From: Candidatus Heimdallarchaeota archaeon
Lineage (GTDB): Archaea; Asgardarchaeota; Heimdallarchaeia; Heimdallarchaeales; Heimdallarchaeaceae
Assembly (NCBI GenBank): GCA_030603505.1
Contig: JAUVXQ010000007.1
Coordinates: forward strand, 1 to 29,961
Direction: 5' to 3'
DNA: 29,961 nt
The notes beneath the pieces are model-generated. The model made no database searches, was not told the origin of the DNA, and saw only the letters and a program-made list of their open reading frames with translations. Below, piece after piece: positions 18,655-26,730 of the stretch (positions within the stretch are counted from its first letter, which is position 1; the number at the start of each line of letters is the position of its first letter). The translations under genes were made by a program, and so were the position numbers.

Positions 18655-19932
18655 ATGGACCCAATAAGAACGATACTAGCTGAATGGACAAGTGAAGTAC
18701 CAGAAAGTGAAATTAGAAAACTCTTGAAGCAAAAAACGAAATTTTACCTAGCAGGAGGACTTCCAGGAAACCTTCCTACTAAAATTTTTCCAGAGATATT
18801 AAGAGAATTAGCTGATTATTATGATTCAGATGAACAAAATGTAATCAATGAGTTTCAATATGGCCCTACCGCTGGTCACCCTGGTCTTCAAAAAGTTTTA
18901 GCAGAAAGATTAGCAAAAAGAGATAAAATCCCAGGTATAAGTGGCGAACAAGACTATGAAAAAGTGTTTATTTCAACAGGATCTCAACAAGGTACATATC
19001 TTGTCCTTGACATTCTTATTAACAAGGGAGATATAATCATAACACCTAGTCCAGCATATTTAGGGTTTGTAACAGCTTGTGTAAAAGTGGGAGGACATGT
19101 TGTGACTGCACCTACTGATGAATATGGTTTAATCCCAGAATATGTTGAAGATACCATAGTTAAAGCTGAAGAAAAATTTGGAAAGAAGGTTAAACTCCTT
19201 TATGTTGTAAGCGATAGCGATAATCCAAAAGGAACAACCCTACCTATTAAGAGGAGAGAAGCCTTGTACAATATCGCAGAACAGTATGATGTGATGATTT
19301 TAGAAGATCAAGCCTATAAAGAAATACAATTCGAAGAAAAAAGAAAGCCAATCAAATCATTTGATAAAGATAACACTCGCGTAATTTATGCTTCGACAAC
19401 ATCTAAAGAAGCAGCACCCATAAGAATTGGATATAACATTCTACCGGATGAATTATTTAAAGAAGCAGAAAAAGCGAAAGGATATATTGATCTATGCACG
19501 CCAACGTTAACGCAAAGACTGGCGGAAGTATATTACAGAAAATACATTGATGAAGAGCTACCAAAAATAGTCCAAAAATATAAAGAACAAAAAGAAATAA
19601 CATATAAAGCACTAGTAGAAACATTTCCGGAAGGGGAATATACAAACCCAACAGGAGGATTTTTCATCTGGTTCCAAGCAAAAGGAGAAAAAGCATACAC
19701 ATTCGATGTAGACAAGTTTAACCAAGAAGTGTTATACCCAAATGAGGTATTAATAGTACCAGGAGGAGCATTCTATCCACCAAAAGGGTCATCATATGAT
19801 GAGGAAACAAGAGAAATAAAACCTCTAAAAGTAATAAAAGGAGGGATGAGGATAGGATATTCATTCCTAAAAAAAGAACTAATAGGTGAAGGAGTAAGAA
19901 GACTAGGAAAACTACTCTCAGAGCATCTATAA
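18655..19932 (+). CDS. Class I/II PLP-dependent aminotransferase (2-aminoadipate/kynurenine/LysN-like)
   Basis: A 425-residue fold-type I aminotransferase. FQYGPTAGHPGLQKVLAERL and FISTGSQQGTYLVLDILIN are the conserved N-terminal and cofactor-loop regions. SDSDNPKGTTLP and ILEDQAYKEI supply the asparagine and aspartate that contact PLP. The catalytic lysine is in YASTTSKEAAPIRIGY, and the substrate-carboxylate arginine is in KGGMRIGYSF. The pattern fits the AAT-I group containing LysN and 2-aminoadipate/aromatic aminotransferases; the amino donor cannot be told. In the last ~130 codons, codon choice shifts strongly to A-ending codons, unlike the first half. It has its own promoter and a GGAGAG ribosome binding site. 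Confidence 0.9.
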   Translation: MDPIRTILAEWTSEVPESEIRKLLKQKTKFYLAGGLPGNLPTKIFPEILRELADYYDSDEQNVINEFQYGPTAGHPGLQKVLAERLAKRDKIPGISGEQDYEKVFISTGSQQGTYLVLDILINKGDIIITPSPAYLGFVTACVKVGGHVVTAPTDEYGLIPEYVEDTIVKAEEKFGKKVKLLYVVSDSDNPKGTTLPIKRREALYNIAEQYDVMILEDQAYKEIQFEEKRKPIKSFDKDNTRVIYASTTSKEAAPIRIGYNILPDELFKEAEKAKGYIDLCTPTLTQRLAEVYYRKYIDEELPKIVQKYKEQKEITYKALVETFPEGEYTNPTGGFFIWFQAKGEKAYTFDVDKFNQEVLYPNEVLIVPGGAFYPPKGSSYDEETREIKPLKVIKGGMRIGYSFLKKELIGEGVRRLGKLLSEHL

Positions 19933-20317
19933 ACGGGATTTATTACAAGTTTGCAATTATAGAAAATTATGGAAGAGAAGAAGTAGCGAAAATACAAAAA
20001 GAAAATGATAACCAGAATAAAAAAGAAACAAAAACGCTAAATAATCTAATGATGAACTACATCAACTTCTGGGCAAGAGGAGGAATGTGGACAGAGTAAC
20101 AAGAAAAAAACAAAGGATTAAGAATGAAAATATAAAACAATTTATTCTGTATAAAAAGATATTATTTGTTGAGAAAACATTAATGTCCAATCGTTAAACA
20201 AAGGAATTGAACGAGAGGACGAAAAAGAGGAGAATTTGAAGGTTTGAGGGGGGGTAGAATAGCAAAAGGCATGCAGAAGGGTTGTAATAAGGGAAAAAAA
20301 GAGCACAACCGAAAAGG
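19933..20317 (+). other. Purine-rich intergenic region with short coding remnants
   Basis: No complete gene is seen. The plus strand is strongly purine-rich, continuing the bias of the aminotransferase 3' half, and includes a run of seven G near 20247. A frame ending at TAA 20097-20099 runs back over the aminotransferase stop without any ATG near its beginning. Its end LMMNYINFWARGGMWTE looks protein-like and may be the leftover C-terminus of a lost gene. A second fragment, about 22 codons, ends in a TGA near 20240. Both are weak. Confidence 0.25.
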
Positions 20318-20367
20318 TTTTTAATAGACAAAGAGATAACGTTGATAGACTTGTCAAAAAAACAAGT
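20314..20367 (+). promoter_or_regulatory. Promoter of histone-fold gene copy 1
   Basis: AAAAGG followed by TTTTTAATA (about 20312-20325) reads as BRE plus TATA box. Expected transcription start is near 20348. ACTTG (20349-20353) and CAAGT (20363-20367) form a small inverted repeat with a 9-base A-rich spacer, either a start-site operator or a weak leader hairpin. A GGTG ribosome binding site lies at 20376-20379. Confidence 0.45.
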
Positions 20368-20387
20368 TAAGTAAAGGTGTAAAACCC

Positions 20388-20558
20388 ATGATGATAGTAC
20401 AGTCTAAAGTACGCGAATATATCAAAGAGCTCGGCGACTATAAAGTTGGCGGAGACTTACTTAAAGCTCTTGATGAGAAACTCGCTATAATCGTTAAGGC
20501 TGCAGCTGGTCGTGCTAAAGCTAATGGTCGTAAGACCGTTTCTGCTAGAGACCTCTAA
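20388..20558 (+). CDS. Short histone-fold protein, face-to-face (HTkC-like) type, copy 1
   Basis: A 56-residue basic protein: SKVREYIKELGDYKVGGDLL, then KALDEKLAIIVKAAAGRAKA and a final NGRKTVSARDL. The helix-strand-helix order and the end T-V-x-A-R-D-L are those of the histone fold, as in short archaeal proteins of the face-to-face (FtF) histone class such as HTkC of Thermococcus; that class name is from memory. It starts at ATG 20388, or possibly ATG 20391. Codons are the CTC/GGC/GGT/CGT set expected of a highly expressed gene, unlike its neighbours. A long polypyrimidine terminator follows. A near-identical second copy lies 8204 bases downstream. Confidence 0.8.
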   Translation: MMIVQSKVREYIKELGDYKVGGDLLKALDEKLAIIVKAAAGRAKANGRKTVSARDL

Positions 20559-20592
20559 GCTGTAATTCCTCTAAGAACATAAGCAATGTTTC
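20406..20592 (+). repeat. Left copy of ~180-bp direct repeat (histone gene 3' part plus 3' UTR)
   Basis: From AAAGTACG (codons 7-8 of the histone gene) through the stop and into the polypyrimidine tract this sequence matches 28610-28795. By hand count there are about nine mismatches over the first 179 bases and no indel there; 20488-20565 is identical. Homology ends abruptly at the 5' side. Confidence 0.85.
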
Positions 20593-20594
20593 AA

Positions 20595-20641
20595 TCTTTT
20601 TTTTTTTCTTTTCTTTTCTTTTCTCTTCCTCTCCTTCTTCT
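20595..20641 (+). terminator. Polypyrimidine terminator of histone copy 1
   Basis: An uninterrupted run of T and C including eleven T followed by repeated CTTTT units. U-rich tracts end archaeal transcripts. The convergent TcmP-like gene stops at its right edge, so it also separates the two units. Confidence 0.6.
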
Positions 20642-22069
20642 TTATCTTTTCTTGAAATAGTAGTCTAGTGTTTTACGATTTTTTATTATTTCTTCTTTTT
20701 TTCCACTTACTTTTTTTTCTAGTTCTGGTTTTCTCTCTTTCTCCATTATTCTTTCTTTTCTTTGTTTTTGAGCCTTTTTTAAATCCTCTTCTGATTTTAT
20801 CGGTATTAGCTCTTTTGATTTTTCTACCCCTAATTCTCTCTTTACTTTTTCCCAATTTAATTCGAACCTTGGTATCTCTTCTTTTTTTTCCCATCCCCAT
20901 TCTACTCCCTCTAATCTTTTTAAATACCCTATTCTTTCTATATTCTTTAGAACTGTCAATGTTTTTCTATTCTCTTTTTCATCTTTGAAAGATTCACACT
21001 TGTGGTCACATATTCCCCCTTCATGCTGCTTTATACACTTCCATAAAAATCTCCACTCTGGCGGTCTTCTTGATCCTTTATATCTGATACAATATCCCTT
21101 GTGTTTTGCTTTAAATTTATTATATGCTTTCCTATTATCAGGTCTATATCGTATATTTTGCGTTAAACTATAGTAAAAATCCTTCGTTACTTTAACCCCT
21201 GCTTCATAGTTTGAGCAAAATATTAAGTGGTAAAGTTGTCCTTCTTTTGGTGCGAAGGGTAAAAGCAACACATATCTAAACCATTTGAGTAGTCTTCTTT
21301 TATATAATTCTAAGAATTTCTTTTGTTTATCTTCCCTTTCTCCTTTTTTTAATATGTTCTCTCTCCATGAATCTCCCCCAAACAGATTATCCGCTTCAAT
21401 TACTGTTGATAGCTCCTTTCCTGTCCATTTTTCCTTTTCATTAACTGTTGGTAGAGCTTTAAATTTACCTCTTCCTAAAAACCAGTCTGATGTGAATAAG
21501 AATATAATGAATTCCGTTCCTGTTTTAAATGTCGATTTTATCCTCTGTTGTGCCACTTTTTCTATTATTTCCCAGTTTACACTTCGTAGTGGATCAAAGT
21601 AATATAGACCAAAACTATATTTGTATTTTTCAATTTCAGATAGTGCTTCATCTATGTCTGTATTCAATAAATATATCTTAAATTCTTCTTGACTCTTGAT
21701 GCTTCTTGCTATATCAGCTGGTATTATTGGCCATCTTTTTCTTATTATATTTTGTAGTTTATTATAACATTCCTCGTTTTTTTCAATCAAAAAGAGTCTT
21801 AAATTCCGAGTTGTGTGTAAGTTATCACATTTTAATTTCAATGCACAACCTGCTGAACCCAGAATTAATTCTCCTGTATCTTCAATCTTTACCTCCCCTG
21901 TTGCTGCATCCATTTCAATAATTGCGGTAGAGTGTCGATGATTTTTACTGGGTCCTCCTGAAACTATTTCCCACCAGAAAGGATAGTATCTGCTTATAAT
22001 TTGCGATTTTAATTTAGTACCCATTTCTCCACTTAAACAAATTGCATCACCATCAAAATCTAGAGGCAT
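20642..22069 (-). CDS. TcmP-like (three-Cys-motif partner) protein with C-terminal PIP-box
   Basis: A 475-residue soluble protein. Its N-terminal ~130 residues match the TcmP pattern: LKSQIISRYYPFWWEIVSGG, then GSAGCALKL and FLIEKNEECYNKL, reminiscent of a nucleotide- or methyltransferase-like fold. TcmP proteins are typically encoded beside a radical SAM protein with a Cx3Cx2C motif, and such a gene is divergent here. Around residues 345-358 there are clustered Cys and His (CIKQHEGGICDHKC), possibly metal-binding. The last ~90 residues are highly charged and ends RKTLDYYFKKR. R465-x-x-L468-x-x-Y471-F472 fits a PCNA-interacting (PIP) box placed at the very C-terminus as in archaeal replication and repair proteins. 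The ATG has a GAGGAG site. Function unknown. Confidence 0.65.
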   Translation of the reverse strand: MPLDFDGDAICLSGEMGTKLKSQIISRYYPFWWEIVSGGPSKNHRHSTAIIEMDAATGEVKIEDTGELILGSAGCALKLKCDNLHTTRNLRLFLIEKNEECYNKLQNIIRKRWPIIPADIARSIKSQEEFKIYLLNTDIDEALSEIEKYKYSFGLYYFDPLRSVNWEIIEKVAQQRIKSTFKTGTEFIIFLFTSDWFLGRGKFKALPTVNEKEKWTGKELSTVIEADNLFGGDSWRENILKKGEREDKQKKFLELYKRRLLKWFRYVLLLPFAPKEGQLYHLIFCSNYEAGVKVTKDFYYSLTQNIRYRPDNRKAYNKFKAKHKGYCIRYKGSRRPPEWRFLWKCIKQHEGGICDHKCESFKDEKENRKTLTVLKNIERIGYLKRLEGVEWGWEKKEEIPRFELNWEKVKRELGVEKSKELIPIKSEEDLKKAQKQRKERIMEKERKPELEKKVSGKKEEIIKNRKTLDYYFKKR

Positions 22070-22227
22070 GTAGTTTCTCCTCGTTGTTTATCAATTTTGT
22101 TTATATTTAAATTGTACATTTTCTATTTCAATTGTTTATTTATCTTTTATGTCTCTTTAGAAAAGTTAAAATTTCTCCCGTATTAAATATGAGTTAGAGG
22201 ATAATATTACTGAAAACAAGACTAGCT

Positions 22228-22243
22228 TTTAGTAGCTACTAAA
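22228..22243. promoter_or_regulatory. 16-bp perfect palindrome in the divergent TcmP/radical SAM promoter
   Basis: TTTAGTAGCTACTAAA is its own reverse complement. It lies in the ~210-base region between the two divergent starts, 45 bases before the TTG of the radical SAM gene. It is a good candidate for a shared operator. Confidence 0.5.
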
Positions 22244-22288
22244 GTGAGTTTTTTAATAGAACATTCTAGTGGCTAGAAGGTGAGAACA

Positions 22289-23059
22289 TTGACTAAAGGA
22301 ACAAAGGAATGGGCTGAATCAAATGTTAATTTCAGTAAAGGCTGTGCTAATGGTTGTTTATATTGTTATGCAAGACGTATGGGGAACAGATTTGGTTGGA
22401 AACCCACAGAAGATTGGATAAATATGGAAAACAAAGTCTGGATGGGTGAAAAGAAATTTCATAAAAGAGTAGGTCGGATTATGAGTCCATCTAGTCATGA
22501 TATTACTACAGCAAATGTCGATTTAGGTATAAAGGTATTTATTAACATACTTTCTGCTGGAAATAAACTTCTTATTGTTACAAAACCGAATCCTGCAGTT
22601 GTTGAAAAAATCTGCAACCAGCTAAATAAATGGAAATCACAGATTCTGTTTAGATTTACTATAGGCACACTAAATGATGAGGTAAGAGCGTATTGGGAAC
22701 CATATGCTTCAACTATACAAGAACGATTAGATACAACTAAATCTTTGTATAATAATGGATGGGCTACCAGCGTTTCCGTTGAACCATTTTTAGATGAGAC
22801 TGTGATCAAATTAGTTGAAGAATTATTACCTTATGTTTCTGATACAATATGGGTTGGATCTATGAATAAAATCCATGTACCGAAGGAGTTATGGACTAAA
22901 GAACTCAGTCAATTATACTCTCCTACATCTCTTAAAAAGAAGTACGAGAAGCTACAGAAATTGGGTAACTCAAAAATCAGGTTTAAAGATCATTTTATAT
23001 CTATAATGAATACAGACATCTTCATTACAAAAACCTGTGTAGAAATTAGGGTAAATTAG
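22289..23059 (+). CDS. Radical SAM protein with Cx3Cx2C cluster motif, TcmP partner
   Basis: A 256-residue protein. C19, C23 and C26 in SKGCANGCLYCYARRMG form the CxxxCxxC site for a [4Fe-4S] cluster and S-adenosylmethionine. The following strands are those of a radical SAM barrel: RIMSPSSHDIT, LLIVTKPNP, ILFRFTIGTLND, ATSVSVEPFLD and DTIWVGSMNKI. It resembles the short SplB/Gp37-Gp68-type proteins found next to TcmP genes. There is no extra C-terminal cluster domain. I prefer TTG 22289, with AAGGTGA five bases ahead, over GTG 22280, which overlaps that ribosome binding site. The substrate is unknown. The gene is divergent from the TcmP-like gene across a palindromic promoter region. Confidence 0.75.
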   Translation: MTKGTKEWAESNVNFSKGCANGCLYCYARRMGNRFGWKPTEDWINMENKVWMGEKKFHKRVGRIMSPSSHDITTANVDLGIKVFINILSAGNKLLIVTKPNPAVVEKICNQLNKWKSQILFRFTIGTLNDEVRAYWEPYASTIQERLDTTKSLYNNGWATSVSVEPFLDETVIKLVEELLPYVSDTIWVGSMNKIHVPKELWTKELSQLYSPTSLKKKYEKLQKLGNSKIRFKDHFISIMNTDIFITKTCVEIRVN

Positions 23060-23064
23060 TACCT

Positions 23065-23080
23065 AGAGGATATTTCCTCT
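23065..23080 (+). terminator. Hairpin after the radical SAM gene
   Basis: AGAGGA (23065-23070) pairs with TCCTCT (23075-23080) across a TATT loop, six bases after the stop codon. An AT-rich stretch with T runs follows. Confidence 0.45.
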
Positions 23081-23260
23081 TGAAAAACACCATTCTTTAT
23101 TACGACTAATCAATTAAAATCTCCAACGCATTTATGTCTTGTTTTATTATTTTTCTGTTATTCTAACATTTCCTCATATTTTTGTAGTAAATATATAATT
23201 TGTATGTAAACTATAAATATTATGATGTTTTTTTAGTAATAATATAGTTAGGGGATAAAA

Positions 23261-24922
23261 GTGGCAATAAATATAAATAAGAGATATAAAAAAGCAGCTT
23301 TTTTAGCTGTCATTTTAATAATAGTATCAACATTTGTTGATGAAAGAACATTTTACATTATAGGAGAGGAAGAGAATGAAACAACTAGTGTTGAACTAGA
23401 ATGGTTTTTTACTACTGGTGCAATCGTTCGTACTTCTCCCGTTGTAGCAGACTTAGATGGGGATGGGACGCTGGAAATCCTCGTAGGATCACGTGATCGT
23501 AACCTTTATTGTCTTAGTCATACAGGAACAGTTGAATGGATATTTACGACCAATTCGAACATCTTATCTTCACCAGCTGTTGCAGATTTAGATGGGGATG
23601 GAAGGCTCGAAATCCTTATTGGCTCGTATGATCGTAACCTTTATTGTCTTAGCCATACAGGAACCGTAGAATGGACATATCATACTGGGGATGATATTTA
23701 TTCATCTCCATGCATAGCAGACATTGATGGAGATGGTTCTTTAGAAATACTGATTGGATCATATAGTAACCAACTTCTTTGCATAGATTGCAATGGTATA
23801 GAGAAATGGGTGTATGCAACCGATAGTACGATTTTTTCTTCTCCTAGTGTAGCAGATCTTGATGAAGATGGAAAACTGGAAGTGTTAATCGGATCATGGG
23901 ATGGGAGACTCTATTGTATAGATTACACTGGGAACATGAAATGGAATTTTGCTACTTGGGGTGTAATTACTTCTTCTCCTAGTGTAGCAGACATTGATGA
24001 AGATGGAAAACTGGAAGTGTTAGTAGGATCATGGGATGGGAGACTCTATTGTATAGATTACACTGGGAACATGAAATGGAATTTTACTACAGGTGATTCT
24101 ATTATGTCTTCTCCTTCTATAGCTGACATAGATCGAGATAATAATCTTGAAATCTTAATTGGTTCAGTAGACAATAACCTTTATTGTGTAGATTATACTG
24201 GAACCGAGAAATGGAATTATACTACTGATGGTTCAATATCCTCATCTGCCTGCGTTGTAGACCTTGATTCAGATGACATGTTGGAAATACTTGTAGGATC
24301 ATTTGACCACAAACTACATTGTATAGATGACGATGGATCAGGTATATGGTCTTATGAAACAGATCATGAAATAGATTCATCACCATGTGTTTCTGATATT
24401 GATGATGATGGTATTTATGAAATACTTATAGGATCATTTGATCACAACATTTATTGCTTTTCTATGGACAATGCGGATGCATCAGGTTTTAGTCCATGGC
24501 CATGCTTCCGTGGTTCGACATTTCATACTGGTAGGATGGATAGTGATGGAGACTACCTTGATGATCTAACAGAAGAATTTTACTCTACTAATAGTTCTAA
24601 TCCTGACACTGATAACGACGGCATTTTAGACGGTTGGGAAGTTCAATATGCTCTTAACCCTCTATACGATGATGCTTATGATGATAAAGATAATGATGGT
24701 TTAACTAATTATGATGAATTATATATTTACCATACTTCCCTATTTGACTCCGATACTGATAACGATGGTCGAAATGACGGTTGGGAGGTTAATCATGGTC
24801 GCAACCCTCTCAAATGGGATAGATGGGGATTGCTTTTTGGTCTCTACCTTCTCCCTGTATGGGTTCTATGTGTAGCTACACCTTTTATTGTACGATATAG
24901 GTTTAAACGTTCCAAGAGTTGA
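23261..24922 (+). CDS. Membrane-anchored eight-bladed beta-propeller with calcium-binding repeats
   Basis: A 553-residue surface protein. Residues 1-35 are a basic start plus a hydrophobic helix (signal or anchor). Residues about 45-410 hold eight repeats of ~45 residues with consensus VADLDGDGxLEILVGS, LYCIDYTG, and a W-x-F/Y-x-T turn, combining FG-GAP-like Asp loops with PQQ-like blades; eight blades would close one propeller. Then two or three thrombospondin type-3-like calcium loops follow (DTDNDGILDGWE, DSDTDNDGRNDGWE). A C-terminal membrane helix (about 523-545) and RYRFKRSKS tail follow. It is probably exposed outside the cell and may bind ligands or partner cells. The start is GTG 23261 with an AGGGGAT site. 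Blades 4 and 5 are almost identical in DNA. Confidence 0.75.
   Translation: MAININKRYKKAAFLAVILIIVSTFVDERTFYIIGEEENETTSVELEWFFTTGAIVRTSPVVADLDGDGTLEILVGSRDRNLYCLSHTGTVEWIFTTNSNILSSPAVADLDGDGRLEILIGSYDRNLYCLSHTGTVEWTYHTGDDIYSSPCIADIDGDGSLEILIGSYSNQLLCIDCNGIEKWVYATDSTIFSSPSVADLDEDGKLEVLIGSWDGRLYCIDYTGNMKWNFATWGVITSSPSVADIDEDGKLEVLVGSWDGRLYCIDYTGNMKWNFTTGDSIMSSPSIADIDRDNNLEILIGSVDNNLYCVDYTGTEKWNYTTDGSISSSACVVDLDSDDMLEILVGSFDHKLHCIDDDGSGIWSYETDHEIDSSPCVSDIDDDGIYEILIGSFDHNIYCFSMDNADASGFSPWPCFRGSTFHTGRMDSDGDYLDDLTEEFYSTNSSNPDTDNDGILDGWEVQYALNPLYDDAYDDKDNDGLTNYDELYIYHTSLFDSDTDNDGRNDGWEVNHGRNPLKWDRWGLLFGLYLLPVWVLCVATPFIVRYRFKRSKS
23837..24089 (+). repeat. Recent tandem duplication of one propeller blade (135-bp period)
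   Basis: The segments 23837-23954 and 23972-24089 are nearly identical (about four mismatches in 118 bases by hand count), offset by 135 bases or 45 codons. Other blades in the gene are far more diverged, so this is a recent blade duplication or conversion. Confidence 0.8.
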
Positions 24923-24976
24923 TCTTCGATTAGTCTTCAAAACAGGATACTAATTATGGTAAAGAAAAAGCTAAGG

Positions 24977-25148
24977 TTACAGAGTAGTTCTCCCCAATTC
25001 TGGACATCTATTCTTCCCTTCCAATTTTGCACCACAATATTTACAAAAAGGTATTTTTTTTCCTCTAATCCACAATTTCTCCATAAGCTTTTGCTAAAGT
25101 CTTCAACTCGTCTTTTTCTTCAATTTCAATTGAATTACTTCTTGCCAT
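24977..25148 (-). pseudogene. Frameshifted remnant of a small zinc-ribbon protein
   Basis: On the minus strand an ATG at 25148 opens 27 codons (ARSNSIEIEEKDELKTLAKA ...) ending at TAG 25065-25067. A shifted frame from ATG 25084 continues with WIRGKKIPFCKYCGAKLEGK and ends RCPELGRTTL at 24977. The Cx2C with a later C-P suggests a zinc ribbon whose last cysteine is lost. The two frames together look like one ~57-residue gene broken by a frameshift. Evidence is limited because the pieces are short. The rest of 24923-25279 shows no feature. Confidence 0.35.
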
Positions 25149-25279
25149 ATTATTTTTTGATGATTTATTTTTACATGTAAAGGAGCAAAATAGTTATTCA
25201 CTTACATGTTATTCATTTCACAATAATTAAGGAAGGTTGATAAAAAAATGGAAAGTGATAAAAAAATAACAAAGAGAGA

Positions 25280-26176
25280 CTATGGCATAAAGCCTCCACC
25301 GGGAGGGCAACTATTTGGATCATTAGGATCTGTTGCTCCAAATCTCCAATGAAGCTCTAGCCAATCTGACCATCCATCACCATCTGTATCTACACTTAAC
25401 CAATCTGTGGATTCATAATTATAATCTTCATTGCAAGAACCTGTATATTCTTCCCAATCAGTTAATCCATCACCATCAGAATCTTGGTTTTCAGGCGTGC
25501 TACTAGCACTAAGAGGATCAGAACCAATGATGATTTCAAGTCCATCAGAGAAACCATCGTTGTCACAATCAGGGTTGAGCCAATTTGTTCCCCAAAGATT
25601 AACTTCGACACCTGTACTTAGTCCATCACTATCATGGTCAGTATGGCCATCACTGGAGATTGTAGGGTCAAAATCCACACCTTGATAAGAGTGAGTCACT
25701 TCCCAACCATCCAAGAGATAATCATTATCTGTATCACTATCCAATGGGTCAGTTCCCTCATCTATTTCTTCTCCATCTAAGAGTCCGTCATTGTCCGTAT
25801 CAGGATCAAGCGGTTCCGTTCCATAAGTAATTTCATCTCCGTCTTCTAACTCATCACCATCAGTATCAGAATTCATAGGATCAGTACCATGTACAAATAT
25901 CTCATCGTAGTCAGATAATCCATCGAAATCTGAATCTGAATTATCAAAGTATGTTCCTTCAACCTCTTCTCCTTTATCAGATATCCCATCACCATCAGTA
26001 TCAACAGGAGTATAACTCAAAGCATAGTCTACTGCAGCACAAGCATTCACTAACCCATAACCATGATATTCAAATTCATAGCCAGTTTCTTCATCACCAT
26101 TCTTTTTTACTACCGCATAATCCAACGTTCTTATACAATTCTCGATAGATTTTTTACTCGTTTCATCCCACACCAT
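25280..26176 (-). pseudogene. Subtilase C-terminal fragment with thrombospondin type-3 calcium repeats; catalytic domain missing
   Basis: The 298-codon frame begins (ATG 26176) with IENCIRTLDYAV ... YHGYGLVNACAAVDYAL, the segment that closes the catalytic domain of S8 subtilases. The remainder is ~200 residues of acidic calcium loops of the type DSDTDNDGLLDGEEIDEGTDP, at least seven copies, ending with CPPGGGFMP. The catalytic Asp, His and Gly-Thr-Ser motifs should lie upstream, but the upstream frame has no such motif and soon meets stops. There is no signal peptide. It is therefore a 5'-truncated remnant of a secreted protease. Its calcium repeats resemble those of the propeller protein 350 bases away. 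A short adhesive product cannot be excluded. Confidence 0.65.
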
Positions 26177-26730
26177 GTGGAAAGTGGTTCTAGAGGGTTT
26201 TTCCTTTTTGATGTTCTTCCTCTCTTGAGAATATACACAAATCTAATTTCGAGGGTAAGTTTCTCTAAGTTGCTCCTTCTTCTCCTCCAAAACGCATAAA
26301 AGGACTATTATCTATCTTTCACCTATTCTTGACCTCCCTCACCTTCTTCTTCCTCTTCTTTTTTCCATAAATATTCTTTTAACTTAATCTCTATTTGTTT
26401 TAATAAAATTATTCGTTGCGAGAGAGTAGAATTTATGTACTTACATAATTAAAGGTTTGACTCTCTCTTCTTAGATTCTTCGTTTGTTACTTTTTTCTCC
26501 CCCGTTCTCTAGCAACAATGCTCTTTTCCTTTCTGAGAAGCTCTAGTTTCCATAAACAAATTATGGGACATCCTTTTAAAATTATGATTAGAAATATTAT
26601 ATCAGACTATTCTACTTAATATATACTAGAATAGTTGTAAACAAACTTTTAGGGGAAAAATCCAAGATGTAATATACTTAGAAGAAACTGTTTTAAAATC
26701 TAAAAGAACAATCATAGAACTGTGATATAT
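26177..26730 (-). other. Gene-poor stretch with a possible coding remnant
   Basis: No intact gene is seen in these ~550 bases. On the minus strand a 41-codon open frame (26448 to stop 26323-26325) has no start codon but encodes a plausible helix STLSQRIILLKQIEIKLKEY followed by an acidic tail EEEEEGEGGQE. It may be the end of a lost gene. The plus strand is pyrimidine-rich between about 26270 and 26390. A TATA-like TATATA at 26620-26625 could serve the gene starting at 26731. Confidence 0.25.

Noticed and set aside
20142..20357. A 71-codon minus-strand frame overlapping the histone promoter
   Set aside because: It is low-complexity Ser/Leu/Phe sequence produced by the purine-rich opposite strand and lacks recognisable structure or a ribosome binding site.
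24956..25180. A 74-codon plus-strand frame after the propeller gene
   Set aside because: Its sequence is the antisense of the zinc-ribbon remnant, with no domain of its own.
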